Part shown: positions 1-8,310 of the stretch, one piece after another
Layout of the letters: every line of letters begins with the position of its first letter
Position numbering within the stretch: position 1 is the first letter of the stretch
From: Gammaproteobacteria bacterium
Lineage (GTDB): Bacteria > Pseudomonadota > Gammaproteobacteria > Steroidobacterales > Rariloculaceae
Assembly (NCBI GenBank): GCA_022820625.1
Contig: JAJEFE010000035.1
Span: 1-59,603 of the forward strand
Length of the DNA stretch: 59,603 bases
Reading direction: 5' to 3'
Program-made: the position numbers and the translations under genes
Notes under the pieces: generated by a model
Seen by the model: only the letters and a program-made list of their open reading frames with translations
What the model was told of the DNA's origin: nothing
The model's database searches: none

Positions 1-1
1 C

Positions 2-796
2 CAGAGCACGTGGCACGACATCTTCACGTACGGAGGCTGGGTGACGGCGGCGTTCATTCCCATCGTGGTCCTGCTGATGCCGGAATCGCCCGTGTTTCTG
101 GACCGCATGCGGCGGCCGGGAGCGCTGGAGAAGATCAACCGCGCGTTTGCACGTTTCGGCCATCCGCCGGCTTCGGAGTTGACGCCGGTCGCCCCGGCGG
201 CGCCGAAACCGTCGTTGGTGGATATCTTCAAGCCGGGCCTGGTGATGACGACAACGCTCGTGACAGGTGCCTACTTTGCGCTGATCACCACGTTCTACTT
301 TCTCGTGAAATGGGTGCCCAACATCATTGTCGACATGGGGTTCGAGCCGAGCGCCGCGGCCGGCGTGCTGGCCTGGCTGAATGTCGGCGGTGCGACCGGT
401 GGAGCCATATTCGGGTTCCTCGCCACGCGAATCAAGCTGCGGCGCCTGACCATCGGCGTCATGATCGGCGCAGCCGCAATGATCTTCTGGTTCGGCAGCG
501 GCGCCGACGACCTGACGGGGCTGACGATCATCGTCGCCTGCGCCGGTTTCTTTACCAATTCGGCGATCTGCGGCATGTATGCGCTGTTTGCGAAAGTCTT
601 TCCCACGCACGTGCGATCGACGGGGACGGGTTTCGCCATCGGGGTCGGACGCGGCGGATCGGTGCTCGCGCCGGTTGTTGCCGGCTACCTGTTCCAGGCG
701 GGGTTCGGACTGCAGTTCGTTGCGATCGTAATGAGTTGCGGGGCGTTGCTGGCAGCAAGCCTGCTGTACTTCCTCAAGGACCGCGCCGCCGATTAG
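2..796 (+). CDS. MFS transporter, aromatic acid:H+ symporter type (5' truncated)
   Basis: The reading frame is open from the left edge, so the N-terminal half lies outside the window; 264 codons are visible. It carries hydrophobic segments of the C-terminal six-helix bundle, preceded by a polar cytoplasmic loop (LMPESPVFLDRM), as expected between helices 6 and 7. The stretch FPTHVRSTGTGFAIGVGRGG is characteristic of AAHS-family carriers (BenK/PcaK-like) that import benzoate, hydroxybenzoate or related acids. This suits the hydroxycinnamate-type genes that follow on the other strand. The substrate is inferred from family and context only. It converges on the DUF6152-type gene ending at 879. 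Confidence 0.85.
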   Translation, partial: QSTWHDIFTYGGWVTAAFIPIVVLLMPESPVFLDRMRRPGALEKINRAFARFGHPPASELTPVAPAAPKPSLVDIFKPGLVMTTTLVTGAYFALITTFYFLVKWVPNIIVDMGFEPSAAAGVLAWLNVGGATGGAIFGFLATRIKLRRLTIGVMIGAAAMIFWFGSGADDLTGLTIIVACAGFFTNSAICGMYALFAKVFPTHVRSTGTGFAIGVGRGGSVLAPVVAGYLFQAGFGLQFVAIVMSCGALLAASLLYFLKDRAAD

Positions 797-810
797 AATG
801 GATTGGCCGA

Positions 811-850
811 TCCGGTACGAAACACTCTCCGAAACGACCGGTCGCTCATT
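811..850. repeat. 40-nt degenerate intergenic repeat, copy A
   Basis: This 40-nt stretch just after the carrier gene aligns without gaps to 13263-13302, with 30 of 40 positions identical by eye. Both copies start TCCG.TACGAA and contain CCGAAACGA. A weaker partial match (ACTCTCCG plus a few bases) lies near 32510. Function unknown. Confidence 0.45.
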
Positions 851-878
851 ACACGCCCAGTCTCCAGTCGCGCCATGA

Positions 879-1901
879 CTACCGAATCGGTCGGCGGTTG
901 TTGGCTCCGCTGAGTTCCGTACAGTCGTATGGCGTATACGATTCGCCCAACCGCTGCATGACCTGCTCGCCGGTGAAGTCGCTCTGCAGGAATGCCGGAT
1001 CGCTGGCGACATACTCGCGCACGAGCGTCATGCCATCCGGTTCGACGCGGAAGCGCTCGATAACATGCATCGCGTCGCTGTGCATCAGGCCGGTTGGCGT
1101 ATACAGTACGCCTTGCCCGAACCCCATGGTGTCGACCACGAGTTCATCGCCCTCCCACCAGCCGATCGAATGCCCGGTGACGCTCGGCACGATCTCCGCA
1201 GGATGTTCCGTTCTGTCGAGATGGATTCTGCGGACCAGGTCCATGTACCCATACTGGAGCGTGATCGCGTTGTCTTCCTGGTAAATGTCGTTCGTCGGCG
1301 TATCCCAGGTCCATGCGGTGACGATATTCCCCGGGTGGCAGTTGACTGCCGGATCGTCGTAGATCCGCTCATAGCTCGCCGCCGCTGCGCGTCCGGCCTC
1401 TGTCGGTTCGGGCAGATTCGGCCGCGGACCCATGCCAGGCGATGTCCACGGCCCGCCGAGATTGGGTTGCCCGTTACCGAGCACGGCCGGCCGCTCGATC
1501 GCTTCCGTCTCCGCCGATGCGGCCGTGTCGAGGAGGCTGCCCTGGCGCGTGATCATCGTCCCGTCGGCGAGCGTGAAAAAGTTCGTATAACAATGATGAT
1601 CTTCCCGGCGCGCGGGCGAGGCGTTGACGAACAACCGCTGACCCGGAACAAACGTTTGCTCCGTCCAGCCGCTCCTTCTCAGCTCAACGGCAGAGCCGAG
1701 TTCGCACCGCCACTCTGCAGTCTCTCCCGATTCCGCAACGACCTCGAAATACACATACGCGTGCGGATTGACGAACCGCAATTCCGTCACCGCACCGTCC
1801 AACTCGAGAACCTGCTCCAGGTCGAAGTGGGGCGAGGCGGAATGATGGGCGAGCGCAGCTTGGGCGATCACCCCCAAAGTCGTGACGAGTGTGATCCTCA
1901 T
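879..1901 (-). CDS. Secreted DUF6152-type protein fused to a 'GHSIG' partner domain
   Basis: A 340-residue exported protein. ATG at 1901 is preceded by a good AGGGAGG site and overlaps the upstream ligase gene by ATGA, so it is translationally coupled to it. A signal peptide (residues 1-18) ends at ALAHHS, the usual start of mature DUF6152-type proteins. Residues 19-120 hold the first domain (FVNPHAYVYFEV, then WRCELGS). Residues 140-340 hold a second domain with TGHSIGWWEGDELVVDT at about 242-258. The two domains occur as separate proteins elsewhere in this window (23083-24215 and 37749-39122) and fused again at 46142-47188. Molecular function is unknown. The operon position suggests a periplasmic role linked to aromatic or phenylpropanoid use. 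Confidence 0.8.
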   Translation of the reverse strand: MRITLVTTLGVIAQAALAHHSASPHFDLEQVLELDGAVTELRFVNPHAYVYFEVVAESGETAEWRCELGSAVELRRSGWTEQTFVPGQRLFVNASPARREDHHCYTNFFTLADGTMITRQGSLLDTAASAETEAIERPAVLGNGQPNLGGPWTSPGMGPRPNLPEPTEAGRAAAASYERIYDDPAVNCHPGNIVTAWTWDTPTNDIYQEDNAITLQYGYMDLVRRIHLDRTEHPAEIVPSVTGHSIGWWEGDELVVDTMGFGQGVLYTPTGLMHSDAMHVIERFRVEPDGMTLVREYVASDPAFLQSDFTGEQVMQRLGESYTPYDCTELSGANNRRPIR

Positions 1902-3409
1902 GGGGACCTCCCTGAGGCGACCTCCCGCATGGCCTGGGCCTTGAGAATGTGCTTCTGCAGCTTGCCGGACGCGGTGCGTGGCAGCGTGTCGGTGATGATT
2001 GCGGTCTTCGGGACCTTGAATTTTGCGAGCCGTTTCCGACAGTGCTCGAGGATACTTTCTGCCGTAACGGTGCGGCCCGGAACCGGAATGACGTAGACAC
2101 GCCCGACCTCGCCCCAGCGTTCGTCCGGTACACCCACGACCGCGTTCTCGGCAACATCGGGCAACTCGGCGATGACAGCCTCGACTTCGGTCGGATAGAC
2201 GTTTTCGCCTCCTGAAATGAACATGTCCTTCTTGCGGTCGACCACGTACAGGAATCCGTCGCTGTCCAGCATTCCCGCATCGCCCGTCCTGAACCAGCCG
2301 TCGCTGAAGGCCTGCCCGGTCGCTTCGGGTTGATTCCAGTAGCCGCGGGTGATGCTGGGGCCGCGCAACCAAAGTTCGCCGACCTGACCGGACGGCAGGT
2401 CATTGCCCTCGTCGTCGACGATCCGGGTCTCGATCGACAGTAACGGCGGGCCGCAGCTTCCGGTCTTGTCCAGCAGCGTGGCGAAGTCCTGCGGCGGCAT
2501 GCCGAAACCCGAACAAATCTCGGACATGCCGAAACCGTCGGCGATCCTGATGCCGGCCCTGATGAAGCGTTCGGCATTGGCCCTGGGGTTGGGCGCACCG
2601 CCGATAGCCCAGCACGACAACTTCCGGAGTTGCCGGGCATCGAAGCCCGGCTCGTTCCAGATCCATGCCGACATCTGCGGGACGGAAAAATAGTGGGACA
2701 CGTTCAGGTCGGGATCGGTCAGCCTCGAAAGCGTCGTCGGTGCGTCGAAGCCCTTTGAAACGAGAACGCTGGCGCCCGCCTGGATGGGGACACGGGCGGC
2801 TGCAAACAGGCCGGCCGTGTGAAACAGCGGCATGTCGCAGAGAAAGACGCTCTGCATCGTCACGTCATGCGAGTAAATGAAATTCGCGCAGCCCCAGAAG
2901 ATGTTTTCCTCCGACAGCATGACGCCCTTGGGCCGGCCGCTCGTGCCGGACGTATAGAGGAGCGTCGCAACGTCATCGAATTGAAGCCGCGCTTCCGGGG
3001 GCGGGCAGGACCCGGCCGAACCGAGGTTCGACACCTGGGAGATGGGCATCGAACGTGCGGCAGCTGCGGGCGGGGCGTGATCCTCATCGTGAAAAACGAT
3101 CTCCGGACCGGCATCCTCCGCCAGTATCTCGATTTCAGCCGGCGCGAGCCGCCAGTTCAGGGGCACAAAAATCGTCCCGGCGCGCACCCCCGCATGCTGC
3201 AGCATGAGCATTTCGGCGCAGTTCTTCGATAGCGTCGCAATGCGCGCGCCACTCGCCGGCCCAAGTTCCCGGACCAGCCACGCCGCCAATTGATCGACCG
3301 CAGCGTTCAGTTCGGCATACGTCCAGTCTCGACCGGATTCCAGGTCGACCATCGCCTGATTCTGCGGGTTACTGCGGGCGTAGGTCGCGATGGGGTCGAT
3401 GATGGGCAT
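1898..3409 (-). CDS. AMP-dependent acyl-CoA synthetase (hydroxycinnamate-CoA ligase candidate)
   Basis: A 503-residue member of the ANL superfamily that activates a carboxylic acid with ATP and CoA. The P-loop-like motif LLYTSGTSGRPKG lies near residue 150, the hinge motif GWFRTGD near 370, and the C-terminal lysine region TASGKLQK near 485. Length and motif order are complete. It sits 23 nt downstream of a hydratase-lyase of the hydroxycinnamoyl-CoA type, which makes a feruloyl/coumaroyl-CoA ligase role attractive. Medium- or long-chain acyl substrates cannot be excluded from sequence alone. Its stop overlaps the start of the secreted DUF6152-type gene. Confidence 0.85.
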   Translation of the reverse strand: MPIIDPIATYARSNPQNQAMVDLESGRDWTYAELNAAVDQLAAWLVRELGPASGARIATLSKNCAEMLMLQHAGVRAGTIFVPLNWRLAPAEIEILAEDAGPEIVFHDEDHAPPAAAARSMPISQVSNLGSAGSCPPPEARLQFDDVATLLYTSGTSGRPKGVMLSEENIFWGCANFIYSHDVTMQSVFLCDMPLFHTAGLFAAARVPIQAGASVLVSKGFDAPTTLSRLTDPDLNVSHYFSVPQMSAWIWNEPGFDARQLRKLSCWAIGGAPNPRANAERFIRAGIRIADGFGMSEICSGFGMPPQDFATLLDKTGSCGPPLLSIETRIVDDEGNDLPSGQVGELWLRGPSITRGYWNQPEATGQAFSDGWFRTGDAGMLDSDGFLYVVDRKKDMFISGGENVYPTEVEAVIAELPDVAENAVVGVPDERWGEVGRVYVIPVPGRTVTAESILEHCRKRLAKFKVPKTAIITDTLPRTASGKLQKHILKAQAMREVASGRSP

Positions 3410-3432
3410 TGGTTTCTGCGTCGGGCTGCCGG

Positions 3433-4284
3433 TCAGTCGCCTGCAGAGGCAGCTTCGGACTTGTCGTATTCGCCGAGCCCCGGCTTGTAGGTCTTGTCGT
3501 CGAGGAACTGTTTCATGCCTTCCAGCCGGCCTTCGGACTTGTCATGCCAGCTCAGCGCCTCCTGGGCCCGAATAAGGTAGTCCTCCGCGTTTCCGTACGT
3601 CATCTCCCGAACGCGCCGGACTGCGTCCTTGGTGGCCTTGAGAGTCGCGAGATTCTTCCTGAGCAGGTTCTGTGCCACTTCAGTGACGCGTTCTTCGAGT
3701 TTGTCCGCCGGTACGGACTCATTGACCAGCCCTGCGGCCTCCGCTTGGGGACCCTTCAGGTTCTCGCCCAGCAGCGCGTGGTACATGGCCTTGCGCATGG
3801 GCATCAGTTCGGTCGCCACCTTGGTGGCGCCGCCGCCGGGCAGGATGCCCCAGTTGATTTCCGACAGCCCGAACTGCGCGTCGTCGGCACAGAAGGCGAG
3901 ATCGCACGCGAACAGCGGCCCGTACCCGCCGCCGAAACACCAGCCGTTGACCATGGCGATGGTGACTTTCTGGTACCAGCGCAGCCGCTCCCACCAGGCA
4001 TAGGCTTCGCGTTGCGCCTGACGGATGGCCCCGAGTCCTTGCGCCTCCGTCTCGCGAAAATACTCCTTCAGGTCCATGCCGGCCGACCAGGCGGTGCCTT
4101 CGCCCGACAGCACGAGCACGCCGACATCATCGCGGAATTCCAGATCGGTGATGACGCGGAGCATCTGCCGGTTGAGTTTCGGGCTCATGCAGTTGCGCTT
4201 TTCGGGGCGATTGAATTTCACCCAGGCGACGCCGTCCCGAACCTCGAAGGCCACAGTATCCTGTTCAGCACGTTCTGTTGTCAT
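3433..4284 (-). CDS. p-Hydroxycinnamoyl-CoA hydratase/lyase (crotonase fold)
   Basis: A 283-residue crotonase-superfamily enzyme. It resembles the HCHL/feruloyl-CoA hydratase-lyase group, which turns feruloyl-CoA into vanillin plus acetyl-CoA. Supporting motifs are FNRPEKRNCMSP, WSAGMDLKEYFRET and VNGWCFGGGYGPL (oxyanion hole), FGLSEINWG carrying the catalytic Glu (about residue 142), and AEDYL with the expected Tyr near 234. The C-terminal EGMKQFLDDKTYKPGL also matches the family. I chose ATG 4284 rather than the upstream ATG at 4341 because homologues start near here; the ribosome site is weak. It is first in a minus-strand operon with the CoA ligase. Confidence 0.88.
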   Translation of the reverse strand: MTTERAEQDTVAFEVRDGVAWVKFNRPEKRNCMSPKLNRQMLRVITDLEFRDDVGVLVLSGEGTAWSAGMDLKEYFRETEAQGLGAIRQAQREAYAWWERLRWYQKVTIAMVNGWCFGGGYGPLFACDLAFCADDAQFGLSEINWGILPGGGATKVATELMPMRKAMYHALLGENLKGPQAEAAGLVNESVPADKLEERVTEVAQNLLRKNLATLKATKDAVRRVREMTYGNAEDYLIRAQEALSWHDKSEGRLEGMKQFLDDKTYKPGLGEYDKSEAASAGD

Positions 4285-4469
4285 GGTATGCACTCCGATA
4301 TTGTCTTGCCGCAGTGGGGCTAAAGGTAGCAACACACGCACGTCGCCGGGAGGCTGCCGTGAGCGAGTCAGATAATATTAATTTATTGAACAATGTTGAG
4401 CGAGGATTGCATTGCTAGAGTAAGCCGACAGGGAACCGAAATAACTGAAAATCGTCAACCTGTAGGAAA
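4285..4469. promoter_or_regulatory. Divergent intergenic region with AT-rich promoter-like core
   Basis: Spacer between the minus-strand hydratase-lyase and the plus-strand PepSY gene. Most of it is GC-rich, but 4370-4440 is strikingly AT-rich (GATAATATTAATTTATTGAA) and contains a short ATTG..CAAT inverted repeat. Promoters for both directions would be expected here. No specific operator can be named. Confidence 0.35.
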
Positions 4470-5633
4470 ATGATCCGAAAGACCATATTCTGGCTGCATC
4501 TCGGAACCGGCATTGCGGTTGGGCTCGTCGTCGCGATGATGTCCCTGACCGGCGTGCTGCTGACCTACGAGCATCAGATGACCGCGTGGGCCGACGCGAA
4601 ATCCTGGCCGTCTCACCCGGCGGGCGCGGAGCGCGTGAGCGTAGAGGCACTGGTGGCCAGCGCGGCCGGTGCAGGCATCAGTCCGCAGCGGTTGACCTAC
4701 TACAGGGACCCGGATATGCCGGTCCTTGCGGGTGGTGGCCGCCGCGACCCTTCGACCTATGTCGATGGGTACACCGGTGACTTGCTGGGTCGGCCAACCA
4801 GTACGATGCGGGATGTGATGGCGACATTGACCGCGTGGCACCGCTGGTTCGATGTCGACGGCGAAGGACGTGCAACAGCTCAATTCATTACGGGCATCAG
4901 CAACCTCATTTTCCTGTTTCTGATCGTGTCCGGCGCCTACCTCTGGCTGCCGAAGGTCATGCGCTGGCCGTTGTTTCGCGAACGATTGCGCTTCAGGAAA
5001 AGCTACAGGAATTCGAAGGAGCGGGACTTCTACTGGCACCATATCTTCGCCGCCTGGTCGATCGTGCCGCTGATCGTTGTCGTCGCAACGGGCGTCGTGA
5101 TTTCCTTCGGCTGGGCGAACAGCCTGCTGACCGGCCTGGCAGGCGATTCACCCGGACGTCCGATCGAAGCGGCCGTTTCCGAGCCGCCGGCCCACACCGC
5201 CCGCATGAGCCTGGATGAACTGTTGCAGCGCGCCATGGCGCAGTCCGATTCCTGGAATTCGATCGCAATGGATCTGCCGGGGCCCGAGAGCAAGTCCGTG
5301 AGTTTCCAACTCGATGCCGGCTCCGGCCGTCAGCCGCACAAGCGCACCATAGTCATGCTCGATGCCTTCAGCGGCAAGGTCGTCGGGTCGAGCGAGTTTT
5401 CCGATCAACCGGCCACGACGCGGGCCATTTCCTGGAACCGTTACCTGCACACCGGCGAATCCTTCGGTTTCGTCGGTCAGACCATCGCGGGCGTGGTATC
5501 GCTCACGAGCCTGTTCATGGTATGGACCGGATTCGCGCTCGCCTGGCGCCGCCTGATCGTGCCGCTGTATCGACGCAAGGGACGCGCAGCTCGCGGGGTG
5601 CGCTCAACTGAAAACATGGGGAGACTGAAATGA
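4470..5633 (+). CDS. PepSY-associated TM protein (PiuB/ferric reductase-like family)
   Basis: A 387-residue inner-membrane protein. It has an N-terminal helix (about 8-32, ending GVLLTYEHQM), a periplasmic PepSY-like region with AWHRWF, two central helices (about 145-165 and 190-215) and a C-terminal helix (about 345-365). This is the normal architecture of PepSY_TM proteins, which accompany TonB-dependent receptors and may reduce ferric siderophores or carry heme. Histidines next to the helices are compatible with heme ligation, but that is inference. It overlaps the next gene by ATGA, so the two are probably co-translated. Confidence 0.82.
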   Translation: MIRKTIFWLHLGTGIAVGLVVAMMSLTGVLLTYEHQMTAWADAKSWPSHPAGAERVSVEALVASAAGAGISPQRLTYYRDPDMPVLAGGGRRDPSTYVDGYTGDLLGRPTSTMRDVMATLTAWHRWFDVDGEGRATAQFITGISNLIFLFLIVSGAYLWLPKVMRWPLFRERLRFRKSYRNSKERDFYWHHIFAAWSIVPLIVVVATGVVISFGWANSLLTGLAGDSPGRPIEAAVSEPPAHTARMSLDELLQRAMAQSDSWNSIAMDLPGPESKSVSFQLDAGSGRQPHKRTIVMLDAFSGKVVGSSEFSDQPATTRAISWNRYLHTGESFGFVGQTIAGVVSLTSLFMVWTGFALAWRRLIVPLYRRKGRAARGVRSTENMGRLK

Positions 5634-6715
5634 AATCATCTATCGCCATTGGTGATTGCAGGATCGTACTTGCTGTCGCTCTCGCGCTCGGCGCCGGTGC
5701 TGCTCTGGCGCAAGACGGAAACGATGTGAGCGCCGACGCTCGAATGCATGCGGAAAGGGGTCTGCAGGCGGCCGCGGATTTTCCGGGCTACGCGAGCCTG
5801 TGCGATCTCGACATGACGTTTCGGAACGTCAATCTGCCTCGCACGGGCCAGGCTCAGGCGCGAGAAGCGACCTCCGGCAATGCCGCATCCGGAGCCGATG
5901 CGGCATCCTCCGCCGATGTTGCAGCCACAGCGAGCGAGCGGGCTGCGAGGCCTTCGACGCCGCCTGCGCAGGTTTTCGACAACCTGTTCTTCGTCGGCAG
6001 CGCGTCAGTGTCGGCGTGGCTGCTGGGGACAGAAGATGGGTACATCCTGATAGACGCCATGAATACCAATGAAGAGGCGAGGTCGATCATCGAGGCCGGC
6101 ATCATTGAACTGGGACTGGACCCCACCGAGATCGAGTACCTCCTGATCACGCATGCTCACGGCGATCACTACGGTGGTTATCGCTACATCAAGGATACCT
6201 ACGATCCTGCAATCGTCATGAGCGCAGCCGATTGGCAGCTTGCGAGCACGCTCGGCGAGCATCCGCGATTCGGGTTCCCGCCGGATGAGGACGTCTCCGT
6301 GACGGACGGCGATCAGCTTCAGGCCGGTACCACAACGCTGGATATCATCGTAACGCCGGGGCATACGCCGGGTACGATTTCGCCCGCGTTCACGGTCTAT
6401 GACCAGGGCCAACCCTATCGTGCCATGTTATGGGGCGGAACCGGGTTCAATTTCGGGCCGAACTACGAGCAGATGAACGACTACGCTGCCTCCGCAAATC
6501 GACTGGGAGAGATTGCAATGCAGCAGAACGTGCAGGTATTCCTGAGCAATCATTCCCGCCGCGACGGCTCGCTGGACAGAATCCGGGAGTTGAACGAACG
6601 CGGTCCCGGGGATCCGCATCCGTTCGTCCAGGGTGAAGAACTCCTTGCGGTCTTCGACGTGCTCGAGCAGTGTGCCCTGGCTCAGGCCGCCAGGATTCTG
6701 GAGGGCGACCTCTAG
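5630..6715 (+). CDS. Secreted metallo-beta-lactamase-fold hydrolase, B3-like
   Basis: A 361-residue protein with a Sec signal peptide (ALGAGAALAQ near residues 18-28), so periplasmic. The zinc motif HAHGDH is at residues 175-180, and a further metal histidine is likely in TPGHTPG near 245. The order resembles subclass B3 beta-lactamase-like enzymes. An Ala/Ser-rich linker (about 80-105) separates a short CDLDMTF N-terminal segment from the MBL core. The substrate is unknown: true lactamase activity is only one option. It is coupled to the PepSY gene upstream, and its TAG stop shares a CTAG with the convergent small gene. Confidence 0.82.
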   Translation: MKSSIAIGDCRIVLAVALALGAGAALAQDGNDVSADARMHAERGLQAAADFPGYASLCDLDMTFRNVNLPRTGQAQAREATSGNAASGADAASSADVAATASERAARPSTPPAQVFDNLFFVGSASVSAWLLGTEDGYILIDAMNTNEEARSIIEAGIIELGLDPTEIEYLLITHAHGDHYGGYRYIKDTYDPAIVMSAADWQLASTLGEHPRFGFPPDEDVSVTDGDQLQAGTTTLDIIVTPGHTPGTISPAFTVYDQGQPYRAMLWGGTGFNFGPNYEQMNDYAASANRLGEIAMQQNVQVFLSNHSRRDGSLDRIRELNERGPGDPHPFVQGEELLAVFDVLEQCALAQAARILEGDL

Positions 6716-6987
6716 TCCGGCGGCGAAGGCTCCGGGGTCGATTCTGGCGACGGTTCCGGGATGGGTTCGGGCGACAGCTCCGGAGCCGGTTCGAGCTGGC
6801 GAGGGAGCCCGAATTCAAGGCGCGTTTCAATCCGGGTGACGCGCTCGCCCAGTTCCGTAACCTGGGCGCGGAGGTCCCGAATGTCGGCGCGAACATCCCG
6901 CAGGTCGGCGCGGGTTGCGTTCGCCTGATAGAGAATCAACCCTGCCAGTGCGACGAATCCGCCGATCATTGTCCATCGGTCACTCAT
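6712..6987 (-). CDS. Small membrane-anchored coiled-coil protein with SPEP-rich tail
   Basis: A 91-residue protein. One transmembrane helix (about 5-22) is followed by a heptad-like region (DLRDVRADIRDLRAQVTELG) and a tail of Pro/Glu/Ser repeats (PEPSPES-type). The ATG at 6987 (MSDRW) gives a sensible N-terminus. An upstream in-frame start at 7023 would add basic residues before the helix. It is not assigned to a named family. The stop codon overlaps that of the MBL gene in a shared CTAG. Confidence 0.6.
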   Translation of the reverse strand: MSDRWTMIGGFVALAGLILYQANATRADLRDVRADIRDLRAQVTELGERVTRIETRLEFGLPRQLEPAPELSPEPIPEPSPESTPEPSPPD

Positions 6988-7155
6988 GCCGCAAAGCTTA
7001 CGTCCGCGAGGCAGCAGGGGCAACAGGCCAATTACCCACCAAAGAACCGGAATATCGATTCGTCAACAGAGAGAAAGTTGTCGAAACCTGGAGATTTGAC
7101 GACGAAATGGCCGCACAAGGCTATTTTCGCAAGCGGCCCGCTCCCGTTTCTTCCT

Positions 7156-8253
7156 TCATCCGACGGACTTGCGCTGGACTTCCGAGTCGAGAAGTGCGCC
7201 GATCACGGCGCTGGTCACGTCGGCGGTACCGGCCGTGCCGCCGACGTCCGGCGTCAGAATTCCTGCCCACGTCGTTTGTTCGATGGCCCTCATCAGCGCA
7301 TCGGCGGCCGTTTCTTCACCGAGGTGTTTCAGCATTTCAACCGCGGTCCAGAAGCTTGCCACCGGGTTGGCGATGCCCTTGCCTGTGATGTCGAACGCCG
7401 AGCCGTGAATCGGTTCGAACATCGACGGGTAGCGGCGCTCCGGGTCGATGTTGGCGGTGGGCGCGACCCCGAGGCTGCCGGCCAGTGCGCCGGCAAGGTC
7501 GGAGAGGATGTCGGCATGCAGGTTGGTGGCGACCATGGTATCCAGGCTCCGCGGGTTCAGCGTCATGCGCGCCGTCATGGCGTCCACCAGCATCTTGTCC
7601 CAGGTGACATCGGGGAACTCTTCGGCGACTTCGGCGGCGATTTCGTCCCACATGACCATACCGTGCCGTTGGGCATTGGACTTGGTGACCACGGTGAGCA
7701 TTTTCCGGGGCCGCGAGAGGGCTGTCTGGAATGCGTAGCGCATGATCCGCGTGACGCCGACACGAGTGAACACCGACACGTCCGTGCCGACTTCCTCGGG
7801 ATGTCCGCGGTGCGTTCTGCCGCCGATGCCGGAGTACTCTCCCTCGCTGTTCTCCCGGATGATCACCCAGTCCAGGTCCCCGGGCTCGCATTTTCGCAAC
7901 GGCGAGGATATCCCCGGCAGGACCCGGGCCGGCCGCACGTTGGCGTACTGATCGAAGCCCTGGCAGATTTCAAGCCGCAGGCCCCACAACGTGATGTGGT
8001 CGGGCACGTCGGGCGCACCTACCGCGCCGAAGAATATGGCATCGAACGGTTCGAGCGTCTTCAGGCCGTCCGCCGGCATCATTGAGCCGTTCTTCCTGTA
8101 GTAGTCCGAGCCCCAGTCGAACTCTTCGAAATTCAACCGGATATCGGAGAAGCGTTGCTGCAGAGCGCCCAGTACCTCGATCGTTGCTTCGGTCATTTCG
8201 ATCCCGATACCGTCTGCCGGAATCGCGGCAATGGCATATTCACGAATGCTCAT
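7156..8253 (-). CDS. ttuC: Tartrate/D-malate dehydrogenase (decarboxylating), IPMDH superfamily
   Basis: A 365-residue NAD-dependent beta-decarboxylating dehydrogenase. IIRENSEGEYSG, KSNAQRHGMVMWD, VDAMTARM and NLHADILSDLAG (metal and substrate ligands) are all present, as is the nucleotide loop EPIHGSAFDITGKGIANP. The TtuC-type REN-SEGEYSG form, together with an adjacent ACS-family carrier, favours tartrate or malate over isopropylmalate. No leucine-pathway genes are nearby. It is probably co-transcribed with the carrier starting at 9645, with a gap of 57 nt. Confidence 0.87.
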   Translation of the reverse strand: MSIREYAIAAIPADGIGIEMTEATIEVLGALQQRFSDIRLNFEEFDWGSDYYRKNGSMMPADGLKTLEPFDAIFFGAVGAPDVPDHITLWGLRLEICQGFDQYANVRPARVLPGISSPLRKCEPGDLDWVIIRENSEGEYSGIGGRTHRGHPEEVGTDVSVFTRVGVTRIMRYAFQTALSRPRKMLTVVTKSNAQRHGMVMWDEIAAEVAEEFPDVTWDKMLVDAMTARMTLNPRSLDTMVATNLHADILSDLAGALAGSLGVAPTANIDPERRYPSMFEPIHGSAFDITGKGIANPVASFWTAVEMLKHLGEETAADALMRAIEQTTWAGILTPDVGGTAGTADVTSAVIGALLDSEVQRKSVG

Positions 8254-8310
8254 GATTGCTCCCAGTCCTGATTGTCGTTATGCGTGCCGAAACGAGCGGA
8301 TATTTGCACA

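Noticed and set aside
6670..8085. A 471-codon plus-strand open frame opposite the tartrate dehydrogenase
   Set aside because: No recognisable motif, skewed composition and complete overlap with an evident enzyme on the other strand.
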